In this document: one piece after another, positions 27,413-37,368 of the stretch
How positions within the stretch are numbered: the stretch's first letter is position 1
Layout of the letters: every line of letters starts with the position of its first letter
From: Xanthocytophaga agilis
GTDB taxonomy: Bacteria; Bacteroidota; Bacteroidia; Cytophagales; 172606-1
DNA length: 64,000 nt
NCBI RefSeq assembly: GCF_030068605.1
Contig: NZ_JASJOU010000013.1
Span: forward strand, 186,001 to 250,000
Direction of reading: 5' to 3'
Notes under the pieces: generated by a model
The model's database searches: none
Seen by the model: only the letters and a program-made list of their open reading frames with translations
Told to the model about the DNA's origin: nothing
Position numbers and translations under genes: made by a program

Positions 27413-27444
27413 GAAAAAGCAGTACATCGATGTACTGCTTTTTC
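27413..27444. terminator. Bidirectional terminator (32-bp perfect palindrome)
   Basis: A complete palindrome centred on ATCGAT (half-site GAAAAAGCAGTACATC) with A-rich and T-rich ends. It sits between convergent genes ending at 27390 and 27471. Confidence 0.85.
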
Positions 27445-27470
27445 GTTTATAGACTATTTAATGAATAATT

Positions 27471-30400
27471 TTAGTATTTGACTACTGGTATAGTATAGGA
27501 AGAAGTCTGATCTGTTACCAAAATCCGATAAGTCCCTGCTGGTAATTTACTCAAATCTATATGGATACGTCCAGCTTGAACCTGGCTATTCTTCTGTTCT
27601 ATTACTTTCTGGCCTAGCACAGTGAATACCTGTAAACTGACTTGAGTTGTGCTTGCATTGGATACTTCAATGCTAACATCTGATGCAGTAGGATTGGGAT
27701 ACAGCTTATATGGATTCAGATTGCGTACAGTTGAGTTCTTATCTGTAGCCAGTCGGGCAGTTGTGTTAGCTGCATCTGCAAGAACGGATACTTCCTGCCC
27801 TGTAAAGGCATAATTGTAGATTCTGAAATCATCGTATATATGGTCGCTATACGGATCATTTGGCCATTGAGATTTACCCAGATAATTTTGAGTGGTGCTA
27901 CCCATATCAGAAGGCTTAACAGTTGCCTGGTTATCAGAATAGATCAATTGACCATCCACATATAATTTAAAATCTGTTCCCTGTTGGGTAAGCGCAACAT
28001 GTACCCATTGACCAGTAGGTAATACATAAGGAATATACCGATCATATGTACCAGAAGGGCTAGTTATTTTGTAACGAATGTTTGTCCCGGATTTAGGAGC
28101 CAGAATCATAAATGTTCCTGTTCCACTTCCAAAATCAAATACCCGTGTATTGTTACCCAAATCAGCAGGTAACTTCAGCCATGCCGCAATGGTAAAGTCA
28201 TTCAGGGTACTGACAACTCCTTGTGGCAACTGAATATACGATTGCAGGGATTTACTTACTGTTGCTCCTCCGGATAGGCTATCCTTTCCCGCACTCCAGG
28301 TAACGCCATTGATCAATGTTCCGTTATACCCGCCCCAATCATCGGCCGCAACTGTTCCGGAACTCTCGTTAAAGCCTATGTGCAGGTAGTGTCCCTGTAC
28401 AGGAGTACCTATTAATACAGAAGATTCAGGACTTCTTCCTACTGAGTTATAGGCAACAATCTTATAGTAATACGTTTGATTGTTTTGTACACTTGCATCT
28501 TCGTACCGAACCGCATCAACATTGCTAGCAATTACTTGATAAGGTCCACTTTGCGATTGAGAACGCTGAATTTCATATACCACATCATGGACAAAGTTCC
28601 AGGTAAGTGTAATACGGGAATCTCCGGAAGCAACCCGGGGACTATCTACACCTGTTGGTGCAACCAAGGGATTTGTTGTGAGTTGCAAAACAGTAGAGTT
28701 CACACTTTCTCCGGCAGAATTAAGACTTGTAACCACATAATAATAGGTTGTAGCAGGACTCAGTCCTTCATCCTGATAGGCAAGCGAATTTGTACGACCC
28801 AAGATTACATCAAATGGTCCCGTCTGACTTAACGAACGTTTCAGATTATAGGAACGGGCAAGTGTGGTAGAAGCAGCCCACTGCAAACTAATTTTTGAAG
28901 AAGAGAGCACTTGGCCGGTAAGACTTGCCGGAGGTTGCGGAGTAACATCCCGTAGTACATCCAGTGTAGTAGAATACACAAACTGATCGCCAGCCAGATT
29001 GTATGCCTTAATACGATAGGTAGTTTTAGCCCGTACATCATCTACATAACTTAGTGTGTCTCCATACACATAGTTTGTAAACTCTTGTATTGCCACAAAA
29101 TCAGCATTTGTACCCTCTATTTTCCGTTCCAGTACATACTTCGATCCTAGTTCCCCATTCAGGTCATTCCAGGTAAGAGTAGTCTTAAAGTAGTTGTCTT
29201 CATGAATTGTACTGTAGATTTGTGGAGAAGCCAGCTTCCAGGTATGGATATACTCCCAGTGCGGATTAAAGGCAAAGTTTGATTTGTTGGAAGCATAGTA
29301 TTTGCCCGCAGGCGTAAGCGTATCAGCCAGTACCATAGCCCGTTTATCCTCTACCCAATCATAGATGGCATACCGCTCAATAAAAGAGGTTGTATCCAGT
29401 ACATTCAGAATACCGATCATATCATTATACTGCTTCTGAAACTGTGCCTGAGGATCGGCAGGCCAGGACTCAGTAGTCCAGTTGGCCCCATTGTTCCATT
29501 CTGTAATCCAGAGTGGACGTTTCACCCGGTCATAAATACTCTTTAATTGAGAATACCATTGTTGCGGAGTCAACCCACCCCAGTAACAGTGTATAGCCAC
29601 ATAATCTACACGGTAGTTGAGTTCGTTGCATTTGCTCATAAAATTTGTAATCCAGCTGTTCTGAGGAGAAGCAGGTGCAGGTGATCCTAACCGTAAGCCA
29701 GACTTCATCATCTCAGGCCATTGGGCAATCGCTTCGGCTACTGTCATATTAGCCTGATCCGGGCGGTCTGGTTCATTGAATCCCAGCAGATGATTGACGT
29801 TCTGTTTCCCATTCAGCGCTTCCCAGGCAGGCCAACCACCATTCTGACGGATGATAGAATAATGATAGTTGGCCGTTGCCTGCCCGCCTATATTCCAGTC
29901 ATAATACCAGGTGGATTGTGTCAGATCCAGTGGAGTTCCACCACCAGCCTTACCTTTTTTACTTACCCATTCCCATTTAAATACTCTGATAAAAGAGGTC
30001 TTTGCATCCAGGGCCTGAGGCAATGTATTTACAATCAGATCATCATCATTGGCAATGAATACACGACTAAAACCTGATCCATCCGGATTGGTTGCCAGTG
30101 TAGCCATATACCCCCGTTTCAATCGAAAGGACTGAATCTGATTGTCAAAAGTACCCAGATTTTTATGATACGTTTCGATCTCAAATGATCGGGTATCACC
30201 CCCAAGATTTGGATCTGTAAATACTTCCAGTGCAGCCTGAGAAGTAATATTGCCATTTGGAATAACAACAGTTCCATTTTTATAGATGGCAATGCGAACA
30301 GCCGGATTATTGGCCACAGAAACACCATTAATGGTAACTTTACTAAGCCAGTTGGCTATCACCTCTGAAGGGCGCACATTATCAAAGAAAAGCCAGGCAT

Positions 30401-31685
30401 TGGAATTTAGGGCCACCGTAGAATTAACCATAGGTACAACCTCTCCTGTTAAATGGAGATCTGTTTTGTCAGGTACAATGAAGTTAGTATTAAACGTAGT
30501 GGGCACCTTAACTACCTGTCCGGTCAGTGTCACATCCTGTTTGGGATGTGTTACAATCTCTGAAGGGGCATAGGCACCTTCTTCATAGGTTACAGATCTC
30601 ACCTCCATATCTACAGCTCCATTGGGATAATTCTTACCAAAAATGAATCGGGACTGTACATTCACTTTGGTAAACGATAGTTCTGCAATAGAATACAATC
30701 CCCAGTCACCTGTAAATGTCAGATAGTAATCACCTGCTTCCTGTGAAGTAAACAGGTAGTTTTCCTGATTTAGAACACGTGTACCACTGGTATAAAATAC
30801 ATGTTTATCATATCGGCCTGTCACTGTATTGGTTTTTCCAATACCTACTGTAATTGCCTTGCTACTCTGTCCATTGGATACATAGGCATGCAACATCGAA
30901 AAATCATAGGTAGTATTGGCTTCCAGTGTGACCTTATATCCATACCAGGCATCTTTGTAATCATTGTTGTCCCAACGGATATATAGTACTCGGCCTGTAT
31001 AGGGACTGTTGTTATAGGTATGTGTATTGATAGTGGTTGTTACATCCATATACCGAGATCCACTGGTACCATTGGCGGTATTAAATAAATTGGCAGTAGT
31101 GCCTAATAGCGTCCATCCATACTCACTGGGTTTGCCAGATGTAGAGGTAGATGTCCCAGCCCAGTTTGGCATCAGATTCACAGAATCTTTTACCACATTC
31201 AGAAGGTTGTTAACTTCTACTCCATCTACAATGTCTTTGACTGCTGCTACAGGTTGAGACTGAATAAACACTCCATTCTGATAGATATAGGCAATATTAC
31301 TCTTGACAGCAACCCGGATCAGTTGTTCTTCATCTTTTTTGGCAGCAGATAAGGTTTTTGCATTGCCCAATGGTGATGTAGATTTCAACAATGCGGAATC
31401 CAGTGATAACCGAAATCCTTTTAGTTTTGAATTACGAGCTTCAATATCCAATCCACGTCCTGTAGCTGCATGTATAGTAGCAGCTACTTCAAGTGTAAAA
31501 TCATTGGCAATTGGCCGTTGTTTGACTACTGTATCAATTTGAGCAGGCTGTGAAAAAGCTTTATTTGAAAGCAGAACCTGTGACAATGTGGTCTTAGTTG
31601 GCAGGTTGGGACTTTGAGCTGTTACATACTTGCCATAGAGGCTCAGTAGCATGACAAGTGCACTTGTAAAAATACGTCTACTCAT
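27471..31685 (-). CDS. Large secreted GH128-like glycosidase with FN3, LamG and T9SS sorting domains
   Basis: A 1404-residue extracellular enzyme. Signal peptide at about 1-23. The first 550 residues are beta-rich and partly unassigned, probably carbohydrate-binding. The catalytic region (about 560-830) resembles Glyco_hydro_cc/GH128: Glu638 in GFNEPDRPD is the likely acid/base and Glu729 in WITEWNNG the nucleophile. GH128 enzymes known to date cleave beta-1,3-glucan; whether this one does is inference. Three FN3-like modules (about 850-1130) and a LamG/concanavalin-like domain (about 1140-1310, containing FTIAAWLKLP and WVHVALTQQG) follow. The C-terminus (YKLYPNPTASD and AGTYRILV) is a type A T9SS sorting domain. 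It is not near a SusCD pair, and its long upstream gap (31686-32519) holds no gene. Confidence 0.85.
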   Translation of the reverse strand: MSRRIFTSALVMLLSLYGKYVTAQSPNLPTKTTLSQVLLSNKAFSQPAQIDTVVKQRPIANDFTLEVAATIHAATGRGLDIEARNSKLKGFRLSLDSALLKSTSPLGNAKTLSAAKKDEEQLIRVAVKSNIAYIYQNGVFIQSQPVAAVKDIVDGVEVNNLLNVVKDSVNLMPNWAGTSTSTSGKPSEYGWTLLGTTANLFNTANGTSGSRYMDVTTTINTHTYNNSPYTGRVLYIRWDNNDYKDAWYGYKVTLEANTTYDFSMLHAYVSNGQSSKAITVGIGKTNTVTGRYDKHVFYTSGTRVLNQENYLFTSQEAGDYYLTFTGDWGLYSIAELSFTKVNVQSRFIFGKNYPNGAVDMEVRSVTYEEGAYAPSEIVTHPKQDVTLTGQVVKVPTTFNTNFIVPDKTDLHLTGEVVPMVNSTVALNSNAWLFFDNVRPSEVIANWLSKVTINGVSVANNPAVRIAIYKNGTVVIPNGNITSQAALEVFTDPNLGGDTRSFEIETYHKNLGTFDNQIQSFRLKRGYMATLATNPDGSGFSRVFIANDDDLIVNTLPQALDAKTSFIRVFKWEWVSKKGKAGGGTPLDLTQSTWYYDWNIGGQATANYHYSIIRQNGGWPAWEALNGKQNVNHLLGFNEPDRPDQANMTVAEAIAQWPEMMKSGLRLGSPAPASPQNSWITNFMSKCNELNYRVDYVAIHCYWGGLTPQQWYSQLKSIYDRVKRPLWITEWNNGANWTTESWPADPQAQFQKQYNDMIGILNVLDTTSFIERYAIYDWVEDKRAMVLADTLTPAGKYYASNKSNFAFNPHWEYIHTWKLASPQIYSTIHEDNYFKTTLTWNDLNGELGSKYVLERKIEGTNADFVAIQEFTNYVYGDTLSYVDDVRAKTTYRIKAYNLAGDQFVYSTTLDVLRDVTPQPPASLTGQVLSSSKISLQWAASTTLARSYNLKRSLSQTGPFDVILGRTNSLAYQDEGLSPATTYYYVVTSLNSAGESVNSTVLQLTTNPLVAPTGVDSPRVASGDSRITLTWNFVHDVVYEIQRSQSQSGPYQVIASNVDAVRYEDASVQNNQTYYYKIVAYNSVGRSPESSVLIGTPVQGHYLHIGFNESSGTVAADDWGGYNGTLINGVTWSAGKDSLSGGATVSKSLQSYIQLPQGVVSTLNDFTIAAWLKLPADLGNNTRVFDFGSGTGTFMILAPKSGTNIRYKITSPSGTYDRYIPYVLPTGQWVHVALTQQGTDFKLYVDGQLIYSDNQATVKPSDMGSTTQNYLGKSQWPNDPYSDHIYDDFRIYNYAFTGQEVSVLADAANTTARLATDKNSTVRNLNPYKLYPNPTASDVSIEVSNASTTQVSLQVFTVLGQKVIEQKNSQVQAGRIHIDLSKLPAGTYRILVTDQTSSYTIPVVKY

Positions 31686-32143
31686 AAAGAAAAAAGTTTA
31701 GGTAAAAAAAGTGTTAAAAATCCTGCTCCGGTTTCTATTCGGAACAGCACATGGCAGATGTATGCATTCGTGGATTATGAATACATGGATAAAAATCACC
31801 TGCTTTTAAAATGTATGTAAGGCGCTCGCTTTACTAACAATAATTCAATAAAATGAAATAATAATCCAAAATTACACGATACAGAGAAGATACAGAGGGG
31901 CATTTTCGTCAAAAAGAGGGGGATAAATACTTCGGCAACAAAGTCTTATGAGAACTAGACTTAGATAGGATGTTTGGAACCTACATCATGAAGAACGTAT
32001 ATCGAATAGAGCCTTAAAATAACTTAAGTCATGCTATATGTAAGGGTGTGACTGTCTTCCAAGAGGGCTCTTCTTTTTGCGCATAGTTTACAGCAAACTA
32101 TTTTTTAGTCATGACCTGGCAGCATGTCTGGTCAATGAGCAGA

Positions 32144-32276
32144 TTGCGTTTTATTCATGGCAATTTTTATTTTGACTGGAGTTCCGATCAATTTTTTGTT
32201 TGCGCATAACTCACCGCAAAAACAAAATATGATCGGAATTAACCGCAAAGTTTTTCTTGCTGTGAATAAAACGCAA
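32144..32276. repeat. Nested imperfect palindrome in the gap upstream of the GH128-like gene
   Basis: The ends 32144-32157 and 32263-32276 (TTGCGTTTTATTCA) are perfectly complementary. Inside them TTCCGATCA (32182-32190) pairs with TGATCGGAA (32230-32238), and a GC-poor stem (TTTGCG with CGCAAA) is nested further in. The whole 133 bases could fold on itself. Flanking bases near 32088-32110 contain a related TTTGCGCATAGTTTACAGC segment. A short perfect palindrome CCCGCC-CT-GGCGGG lies near 32383-32396. The rest of 31686-32519 holds no gene that I can support. Confidence 0.6.
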
Positions 32277-32519
32277 GAGTAAAGACTTATTGTGTCCTAT
32301 ATCTTTTTCAACTGGGAAGTTGTAGGAACAGTATATTTTTATCTCTCAGAAACCACAAATTACTCTATTTGTCATATCTGTCCCGCCCTGGCGGGAAGTT
32401 TCTTTCAGAAGGACAGAATGGGTTGCAGAGTGCTCCTCCTGAAGTTGGCAATCATGAACCAGGCAATTGGCTAGCTAAAAGTTAAAATAACTCAAATTGA
32501 CTTATTAGATGAACAAACC

Positions 32520-33791
32520 TTATGCGCTCTTCATTACCTCTGCTAGTACAGGTCGTTTTTTCGATGTGTTTGTATTTTTTCTCTTCTCCTTCTTCCCTTT
32601 TCCGAGCCATATAAGTACGCCTGTTACAGGTAAACTTGTGGCAATCAGACAAGCCAGAAAGTACAGACATTTGGTAAATGTCCCAAAGATTTCACCTGTG
32701 TGAATTGCCTTAACAGAAGAAAGCAGTTTTTGGCTAAATGATAAATCCGAATAGGGTTTTAAATCCAGCACAGCCCCTGAATATTGATCCAGCACTACTC
32801 TGTCAATACCTGAACAGGTGAAAAAGCCATCCTGGTATTTTTGAACAGCATAAGATCCTTCTGCGTCTTTTGGCAACATTATCCTCATATTTCCAGCATA
32901 GGAATACAGAGTAGACGTCTGTGAGATAATTCTCTCCAGGCTAAGTGGCTCTTTATATTGAATTTCAGACAAAAAGGTATTCTCTTTGGAAAAAGGTTTA
33001 GCATGAAGCAAAGCCTGAGCACCTTCTTTGTACCACTTAAAAGCAAAATAAGGCCCTGTAGTAGCCATAATAGTCACAAACAGGAATGCATAAAATCCTA
33101 AGGTCTTATGCAGATCAAAATTGATCCGTTTCCAGCTTGCATCCATTTTAATTTTAAATCCGATTTCCCACGCATGCCATTTTTTCCAGCTGGATACCTT
33201 GGCGGGCAACCAGAGAATAAAACCGGTAATCTGTAAGAAAAGCATCAGAATACAGGCTGTTCCGGTAATAGCCCCTCCAATATCTTTATTTTCAATCAGC
33301 AGCCATCGATGTAGTTGCAATACTTTAGCAAAGAATTGAACAGAAGGTGTTTTGGCATCTCCCTGAATAATTCCAGAATAGGGATTTACCAGATAGCTTT
33401 TAACCTTTTCTTTTTCCCCTTCACCTTTCTTTGGTCCTTTAGAAAGCTTTGTTTTATGTTCTTCTTTCTCTTTTGCTTCCGAGGGTTTGTTATTTTTGGG
33501 TATAAGAGTAAAAGTCCAGGCCTGATCAGGCTGCTGAGGTATCTGAATGGTAGTCACCTGCCCCTTCATCTCCCTTTCTACAATACGTTTTAAACTATCT
33601 GCTGGTAATGGATTTTTGTCTTCTGAAACTTTCACATAAAACCGATCGTGATCAATCCATTGGGTAATCTCCCGTTGAAAGGCATACAGGGTTCCGCTTA
33701 TACACATTACTACCAGTACCAAAGCACTTGGTATACCTAACCAGAGGTGGAGATCATTAATAAAGTTGCGAAACGAGTATTTTTTCTTCAT
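32520..33791 (-). CDS. PepSY-associated transmembrane protein
   Basis: An inner-membrane protein of 423 residues. Four transmembrane helices are visible: about 17-38 (LWLGIPSALVLVVMCISGTL), two in the middle (TGTACILMLFLQITGFILWL and FYAFLFVTIMATTG), and one near 375-397. PepSY-like folds lie between them. A Lys/Glu-rich insertion of about 30 residues (near 120-150) and a Lys-rich tail (KKEKRKNTNTSKKR) are unusual. Family members sit next to ferric siderophore transporters and are thought to act in iron release or membrane reduction; no TonB receptor is adjacent here, so the role is inferred only from the family. Confidence 0.85.
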   Translation of the reverse strand: MKKKYSFRNFINDLHLWLGIPSALVLVVMCISGTLYAFQREITQWIDHDRFYVKVSEDKNPLPADSLKRIVEREMKGQVTTIQIPQQPDQAWTFTLIPKNNKPSEAKEKEEHKTKLSKGPKKGEGEKEKVKSYLVNPYSGIIQGDAKTPSVQFFAKVLQLHRWLLIENKDIGGAITGTACILMLFLQITGFILWLPAKVSSWKKWHAWEIGFKIKMDASWKRINFDLHKTLGFYAFLFVTIMATTGPYFAFKWYKEGAQALLHAKPFSKENTFLSEIQYKEPLSLERIISQTSTLYSYAGNMRIMLPKDAEGSYAVQKYQDGFFTCSGIDRVVLDQYSGAVLDLKPYSDLSFSQKLLSSVKAIHTGEIFGTFTKCLYFLACLIATSLPVTGVLIWLGKGKKEKRKNTNTSKKRPVLAEVMKSA

Positions 33792-33824
33792 TCAGTATTT
33801 CAGTTTCTGGCATATTACAGTGGA

Positions 33825-33832
33825 CAAATCTA
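33825..33832 (-). promoter_or_regulatory. -7 box of the PepSY gene
   Basis: TAGATTTG on the minus strand, 34 bases upstream of the start at 33791. No clear -33 TTG at 18-19 bases. The MITE-like element begins 62 bases further upstream. Confidence 0.4.
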
Positions 33833-33893
33833 TCCATATTATTTGAATAGAACTACTCCCGATAAATTCCAAAAATAGTTATCAACTAATAAA

Positions 33894-34244
33894 CATGAGT
33901 CATCCCGAATTTTGAGTAAAAAGGTGTCATTAAGAAAGTAAGAACAAATGTCACAAAGAGAGCAAAGATGCCTTCAATCGCGAAAGGCAGTGTAGGTGCG
34001 TAAGGTGTCCTTTTCCCACGAGGTTGGCCCATGGCCTTGCGGGCAGAAGAATCGGGAAAAGGTGCCCTTTTTGCTCATACACAAATCTGGCTCACCAAAC
34101 TCTCGTTTGGTGCCCTGTTTTTTGGGCAAGCAAAAAATGAAGAAGACTGTGGAAGAATGATGTTTGGAGAAATAAACTCAAGCCCACATTTTTAAAAATA
34201 TAGGCTTGGGTTTTACTCATATCTAATATTCGGGATGACTCATG
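33894..34244. mobile_element. MITE-like element with terminal inverted repeats, 351 bp
   Basis: The ends are a perfect 17-bp inverted repeat (33894-33910 CATGAGTCATCCCGAAT and 34228-34244). A second matched block TGAGTAAAA follows just inside each end (33913-33921 and 34211-34219). The interior encodes no protein but is highly structured: CCTTTTCCC with GGGAAAAGG, a perfect CACCAAAC-TCTC-GTTTGGTG hairpin near 34100, and GCCC with GGGC beside it. No clear target-site duplication flanks it. It occupies most of the gap between the PepSY gene and the ABC permease gene. Confidence 0.65.
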
Positions 34245-34279
34245 CTACTATCTTTAGAAAGGATATTGTAACCTACTAT

Positions 34280-36916
34280 TTATTCATTGCGCAGACTTTT
34301 GACAGGATTTTCCAAAGCCGCTTTGATGCTCTGAAAACTAACCGTCAACAAGGCAATAGTCATAGCCAACACACCAGCCATCACAAATACCCACCAATCC
34401 ATATCAATCTTATACACAAAATCCTGTAACCATCGGTGCATGGCATACCAGGCTATAGGAGAAGCAATCAGAAAGGCAATTACCACCAGTTTCAGAAAAT
34501 CTTTCGATAATAACGCAACCAGACTGCTTATCGTAGCGCCCAGCACCTTACGGATTCCCATCTCTTTGGTACGTTGAGTGACTACAAATGACACTAAACC
34601 AAATAATCCCAAACAGCCTATAAAAATACCCACACAAGCAAATAGAATCAGGAAATTAGAAAATTTGCGTTCATTGTCATACAAGGCACGTAAGTCGTCA
34701 TCCAGAAATTTGGGTTCGTAATAATCGTTAGGAAACAAAGTCTGCCAGTGGGTACGAATATGTTGTAACGCAGCTTGCTTTTGAGCAGGATCAATACGAA
34801 TACTTGCTGTTTTGAAGTTCCAGGAAGCATAAAAATAGGCATGTGCCTGTAAGTTGCTCCGCAGATCTTCCGAATGATAATCTTTCACGACACCTACAAC
34901 AGTTGCTTTCATTCCCCAAAATTCCAGTCGTTCTCCCAGCACTTTCTCCATATTCTGAAATCCCATGTCATGCGCTGCCTTTTCATTAATTACAATCGGA
35001 ATAGACGAAGTATGGCCCTGAGCAGTATCTGTTGCGGTAATGGAACGACCTGCTGCCAGTGAAATTTTAAAGAACCGGAAGTAGCTGGTATCTATATGCT
35101 GTAATCGAAAAGTCTCTTCACCATTTGGAAGGCCAGAGTATAATACATTGCCCCACCAATGATCCCGATGACTGGCTGGAGTGGTCAACCCAAAAGTAAC
35201 ATCTTTGATTTCCGGATGCCCTAACAACTGATGACGAAAACGTTCCCGAATCACACCATCCCTACGATCTGGCATTCGAACTGTAATGATAGCTCTCTTA
35301 TCAAAGCCCAAATCTTTCTGATAAAAGTATTGCACCTGTTTTATCCCAAAAAACATACAAATCACCAACACCTGAGCAATAACAAACTGAGTTACTACTA
35401 ATGACTCCCGCAAGGAAAAACGCTGTCTGTTAATAATTACGAACTGACTCTTCAATACTTTGATTGGCTCAAACCCAGACAACAGCAGTGCCGGATAAAA
35501 TCCTGACAAAAAGGTTATCACAATGCCACCACCCAATAAAAACAACAGCGTACTGATATTCCAGACAGGAGCTAATGCTACTTTGGTATTTAGCAACAGA
35601 TCCGCATACTGTACCAGTTGTGAAGCAATCAAACTTCCCAGAATCAAAGCAGCAAATACCAGCAAAAAAGTTTCTCCAAAAAACTGCATAATAATATGCA
35701 TCCTGCTGCTTCCAAGTACCTTACGAATACCGATTTCACGACTTCGCTGCACTGCCTGTACTGTAGCCAGATTAATAAAATTAATACAGGCTATTATCAC
35801 CAAAAAACCAGCAATACTACTCAATGTATATAGAGTCCACTTAGGCATAGCATAGTTAAACGGATCATTGGTTGTATCAAAGTGCATTTGACTGAGTGGC
35901 TGTAATTCGTATGAAGCAACGTCTGACTCTTCATGATGTTTTTGAATTAATTTTGTAAGCTCTCTGGCAATCGCTTCTGAAGAAGTTCCGGCCTTCAACA
36001 AGACAAAGCCCTGATTCATAGAATCTCCTCCACCCCAATAATCATCATTCTTAAATTCAGGCTGAAGCTGTTTTAATGTTTCTCTGGAAACAATCATCTG
36101 CATTGGGAACCCCGTTTGTACAGGCATTTTGTGAATAACTCCTGTAACTATCAGGTCTACAGCATTCTCATATCGAATCACTTTGCCCATAGCATCCCCA
36201 TTAAATAACCGTTGGGCTGTTTCATCATCGATTACTACCTGCCCGGGAGCATTCAGTGACTGGCCAGGAGAACCTTTCAGCCAGGTTATATCCAGCATCT
36301 CCAGCAATTCTGGCGGGGCAAAAAATGTATTTTTCTGCTGATATACCTGATTATTTACTTTAATCGTAGTAGCTTCCATTCCATAGAGATTAGCAGCCTT
36401 CTCTACACCAGGCAAGTGCTCCTGCAAGGTTTTGATCACTCCCTGTGGCGTATGTGATTGTCGCTCTCCAAACTTATCCGTAGACCGAATGTGATAAATG
36501 CGATCGACATTTGTATGAAACCTGTCAAAACTATACTCAAACCGCACAATCCAGAACAATACAATAGCAACGCCCAATCCAAGACTTAGACCTATCAGAT
36601 TGATGGTGGAATATAGTCTGCTCTTTTGCAGATTCCGAAAAGCCACTTTAAAATAATTTCGTATCATATCCGGAGAAAATAAAGGTGAAGAAAAACGATC
36701 TTGCTTATGTTTAATGGCAAATGGACGAATAAATCCCAGTACATCACGCCAATAATTCAGATGTGCATTGAACAAACCTTTCTTTTCAAGCTGGTAATAA
36801 AACTCTTCGTGCAAGTCCCCCTGAATATCTTCCAGTTTATCAGGTGAGCAAAACCACTCCAGAAATCTATCTGCCCATACAGGCGGAGAGGGACTCATTC
36901 TGAAAAACCTTTTCAT
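34280..36916 (-). CDS. ABC transporter permease, MacB/FtsX type with N-terminal prefix domain
   Basis: An inner-membrane permease of 878 residues. The N-terminal 90 residues (PPVWADRFLEWFCSPDKLED) form the permease-prefix domain found next to PadR regulators in Bacteroidota. The first transmembrane helix (INLIGLSLGLGVAIVLFWIV) is followed by a MacB-like periplasmic domain, an FtsX domain with REIGIRKVLGSS, a second periplasmic domain, and a second FtsX domain with KEMGIRKVLGAT. Such proteins are thought to act in mechanotransmission or efflux of antimicrobial peptides and macrolides with a separate ATPase; no ATPase gene is next to it. Its start overlaps the PadR stop by four bases (ATGA), so translation is coupled. 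Confidence 0.88.
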   Translation of the reverse strand: MKRFFRMSPSPPVWADRFLEWFCSPDKLEDIQGDLHEEFYYQLEKKGLFNAHLNYWRDVLGFIRPFAIKHKQDRFSSPLFSPDMIRNYFKVAFRNLQKSRLYSTINLIGLSLGLGVAIVLFWIVRFEYSFDRFHTNVDRIYHIRSTDKFGERQSHTPQGVIKTLQEHLPGVEKAANLYGMEATTIKVNNQVYQQKNTFFAPPELLEMLDITWLKGSPGQSLNAPGQVVIDDETAQRLFNGDAMGKVIRYENAVDLIVTGVIHKMPVQTGFPMQMIVSRETLKQLQPEFKNDDYWGGGDSMNQGFVLLKAGTSSEAIARELTKLIQKHHEESDVASYELQPLSQMHFDTTNDPFNYAMPKWTLYTLSSIAGFLVIIACINFINLATVQAVQRSREIGIRKVLGSSRMHIIMQFFGETFLLVFAALILGSLIASQLVQYADLLLNTKVALAPVWNISTLLFLLGGGIVITFLSGFYPALLLSGFEPIKVLKSQFVIINRQRFSLRESLVVTQFVIAQVLVICMFFGIKQVQYFYQKDLGFDKRAIITVRMPDRRDGVIRERFRHQLLGHPEIKDVTFGLTTPASHRDHWWGNVLYSGLPNGEETFRLQHIDTSYFRFFKISLAAGRSITATDTAQGHTSSIPIVINEKAAHDMGFQNMEKVLGERLEFWGMKATVVGVVKDYHSEDLRSNLQAHAYFYASWNFKTASIRIDPAQKQAALQHIRTHWQTLFPNDYYEPKFLDDDLRALYDNERKFSNFLILFACVGIFIGCLGLFGLVSFVVTQRTKEMGIRKVLGATISSLVALLSKDFLKLVVIAFLIASPIAWYAMHRWLQDFVYKIDMDWWVFVMAGVLAMTIALLTVSFQSIKAALENPVKSLRNE

Positions 36917-37251
36917 ATACTGGTAGCAGGTTTAAATGAATCTGGTAGTAGATTCCACAGATGGTTACGTACAGAATGAATATCCTGTAATGTCTGACGG
37001 CCATAAGCAGTAACTACAAACAAGCGTTTCCGTCTTCCTCCCCGTTCTGCTGTAGCCTCTCCCATTTCTGAAGATACCATACCCTTTTCCTCCAATCGAT
37101 GAAGGGCAGCATGTACCTGATTTAGCCGCACTGAACGACCTGTTTGTTCCACAATTTCATGTGTAATACTTACTCCATAGGCAGTTGCATCCAGTAAGGC
37201 TACTGTAAGAAGTACTAGCTCTTCAAATTCTCCTAGATAGGTTCTTTTCAT
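36913..37251 (-). CDS. PadR-family transcriptional regulator
   Basis: A winged-helix repressor of 112 residues. Typical features are YLGEFEELVLLTVALLDATA at the N-terminus, the recognition helix region with LNQVHAALHRLEEKGMVSSE, and the wing with GGRRKRLFVVTAYGRQTL. It would control the downstream permease gene that it overlaps by four bases, and probably itself. Two candidate operators lie 118-154 bases upstream. PadR proteins often respond to phenolic acids or antibiotics; the ligand here is unknown. Confidence 0.92.
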   Translation of the reverse strand: MKRTYLGEFEELVLLTVALLDATAYGVSITHEIVEQTGRSVRLNQVHAALHRLEEKGMVSSEMGEATAERGGRRKRLFVVTAYGRQTLQDIHSVRNHLWNLLPDSFKPATSI

Positions 37252-37368
37252 GATTAGTTCCGGAATTTTCTATTTGTTCCATTTTTGCTGATCAAATCCT
37301 TTGCCAATTCTATAAAACCCCACCAGAGCGCTTCAAAGTAGTTTTCTGGAAAAATGGCCCAGTAGAGA

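Noticed and set aside
33894-34244. Insertion sequence with its own transposase
   Set aside because: At 351 bp with no ORF it cannot encode a transposase; it is listed as a MITE-like element instead.
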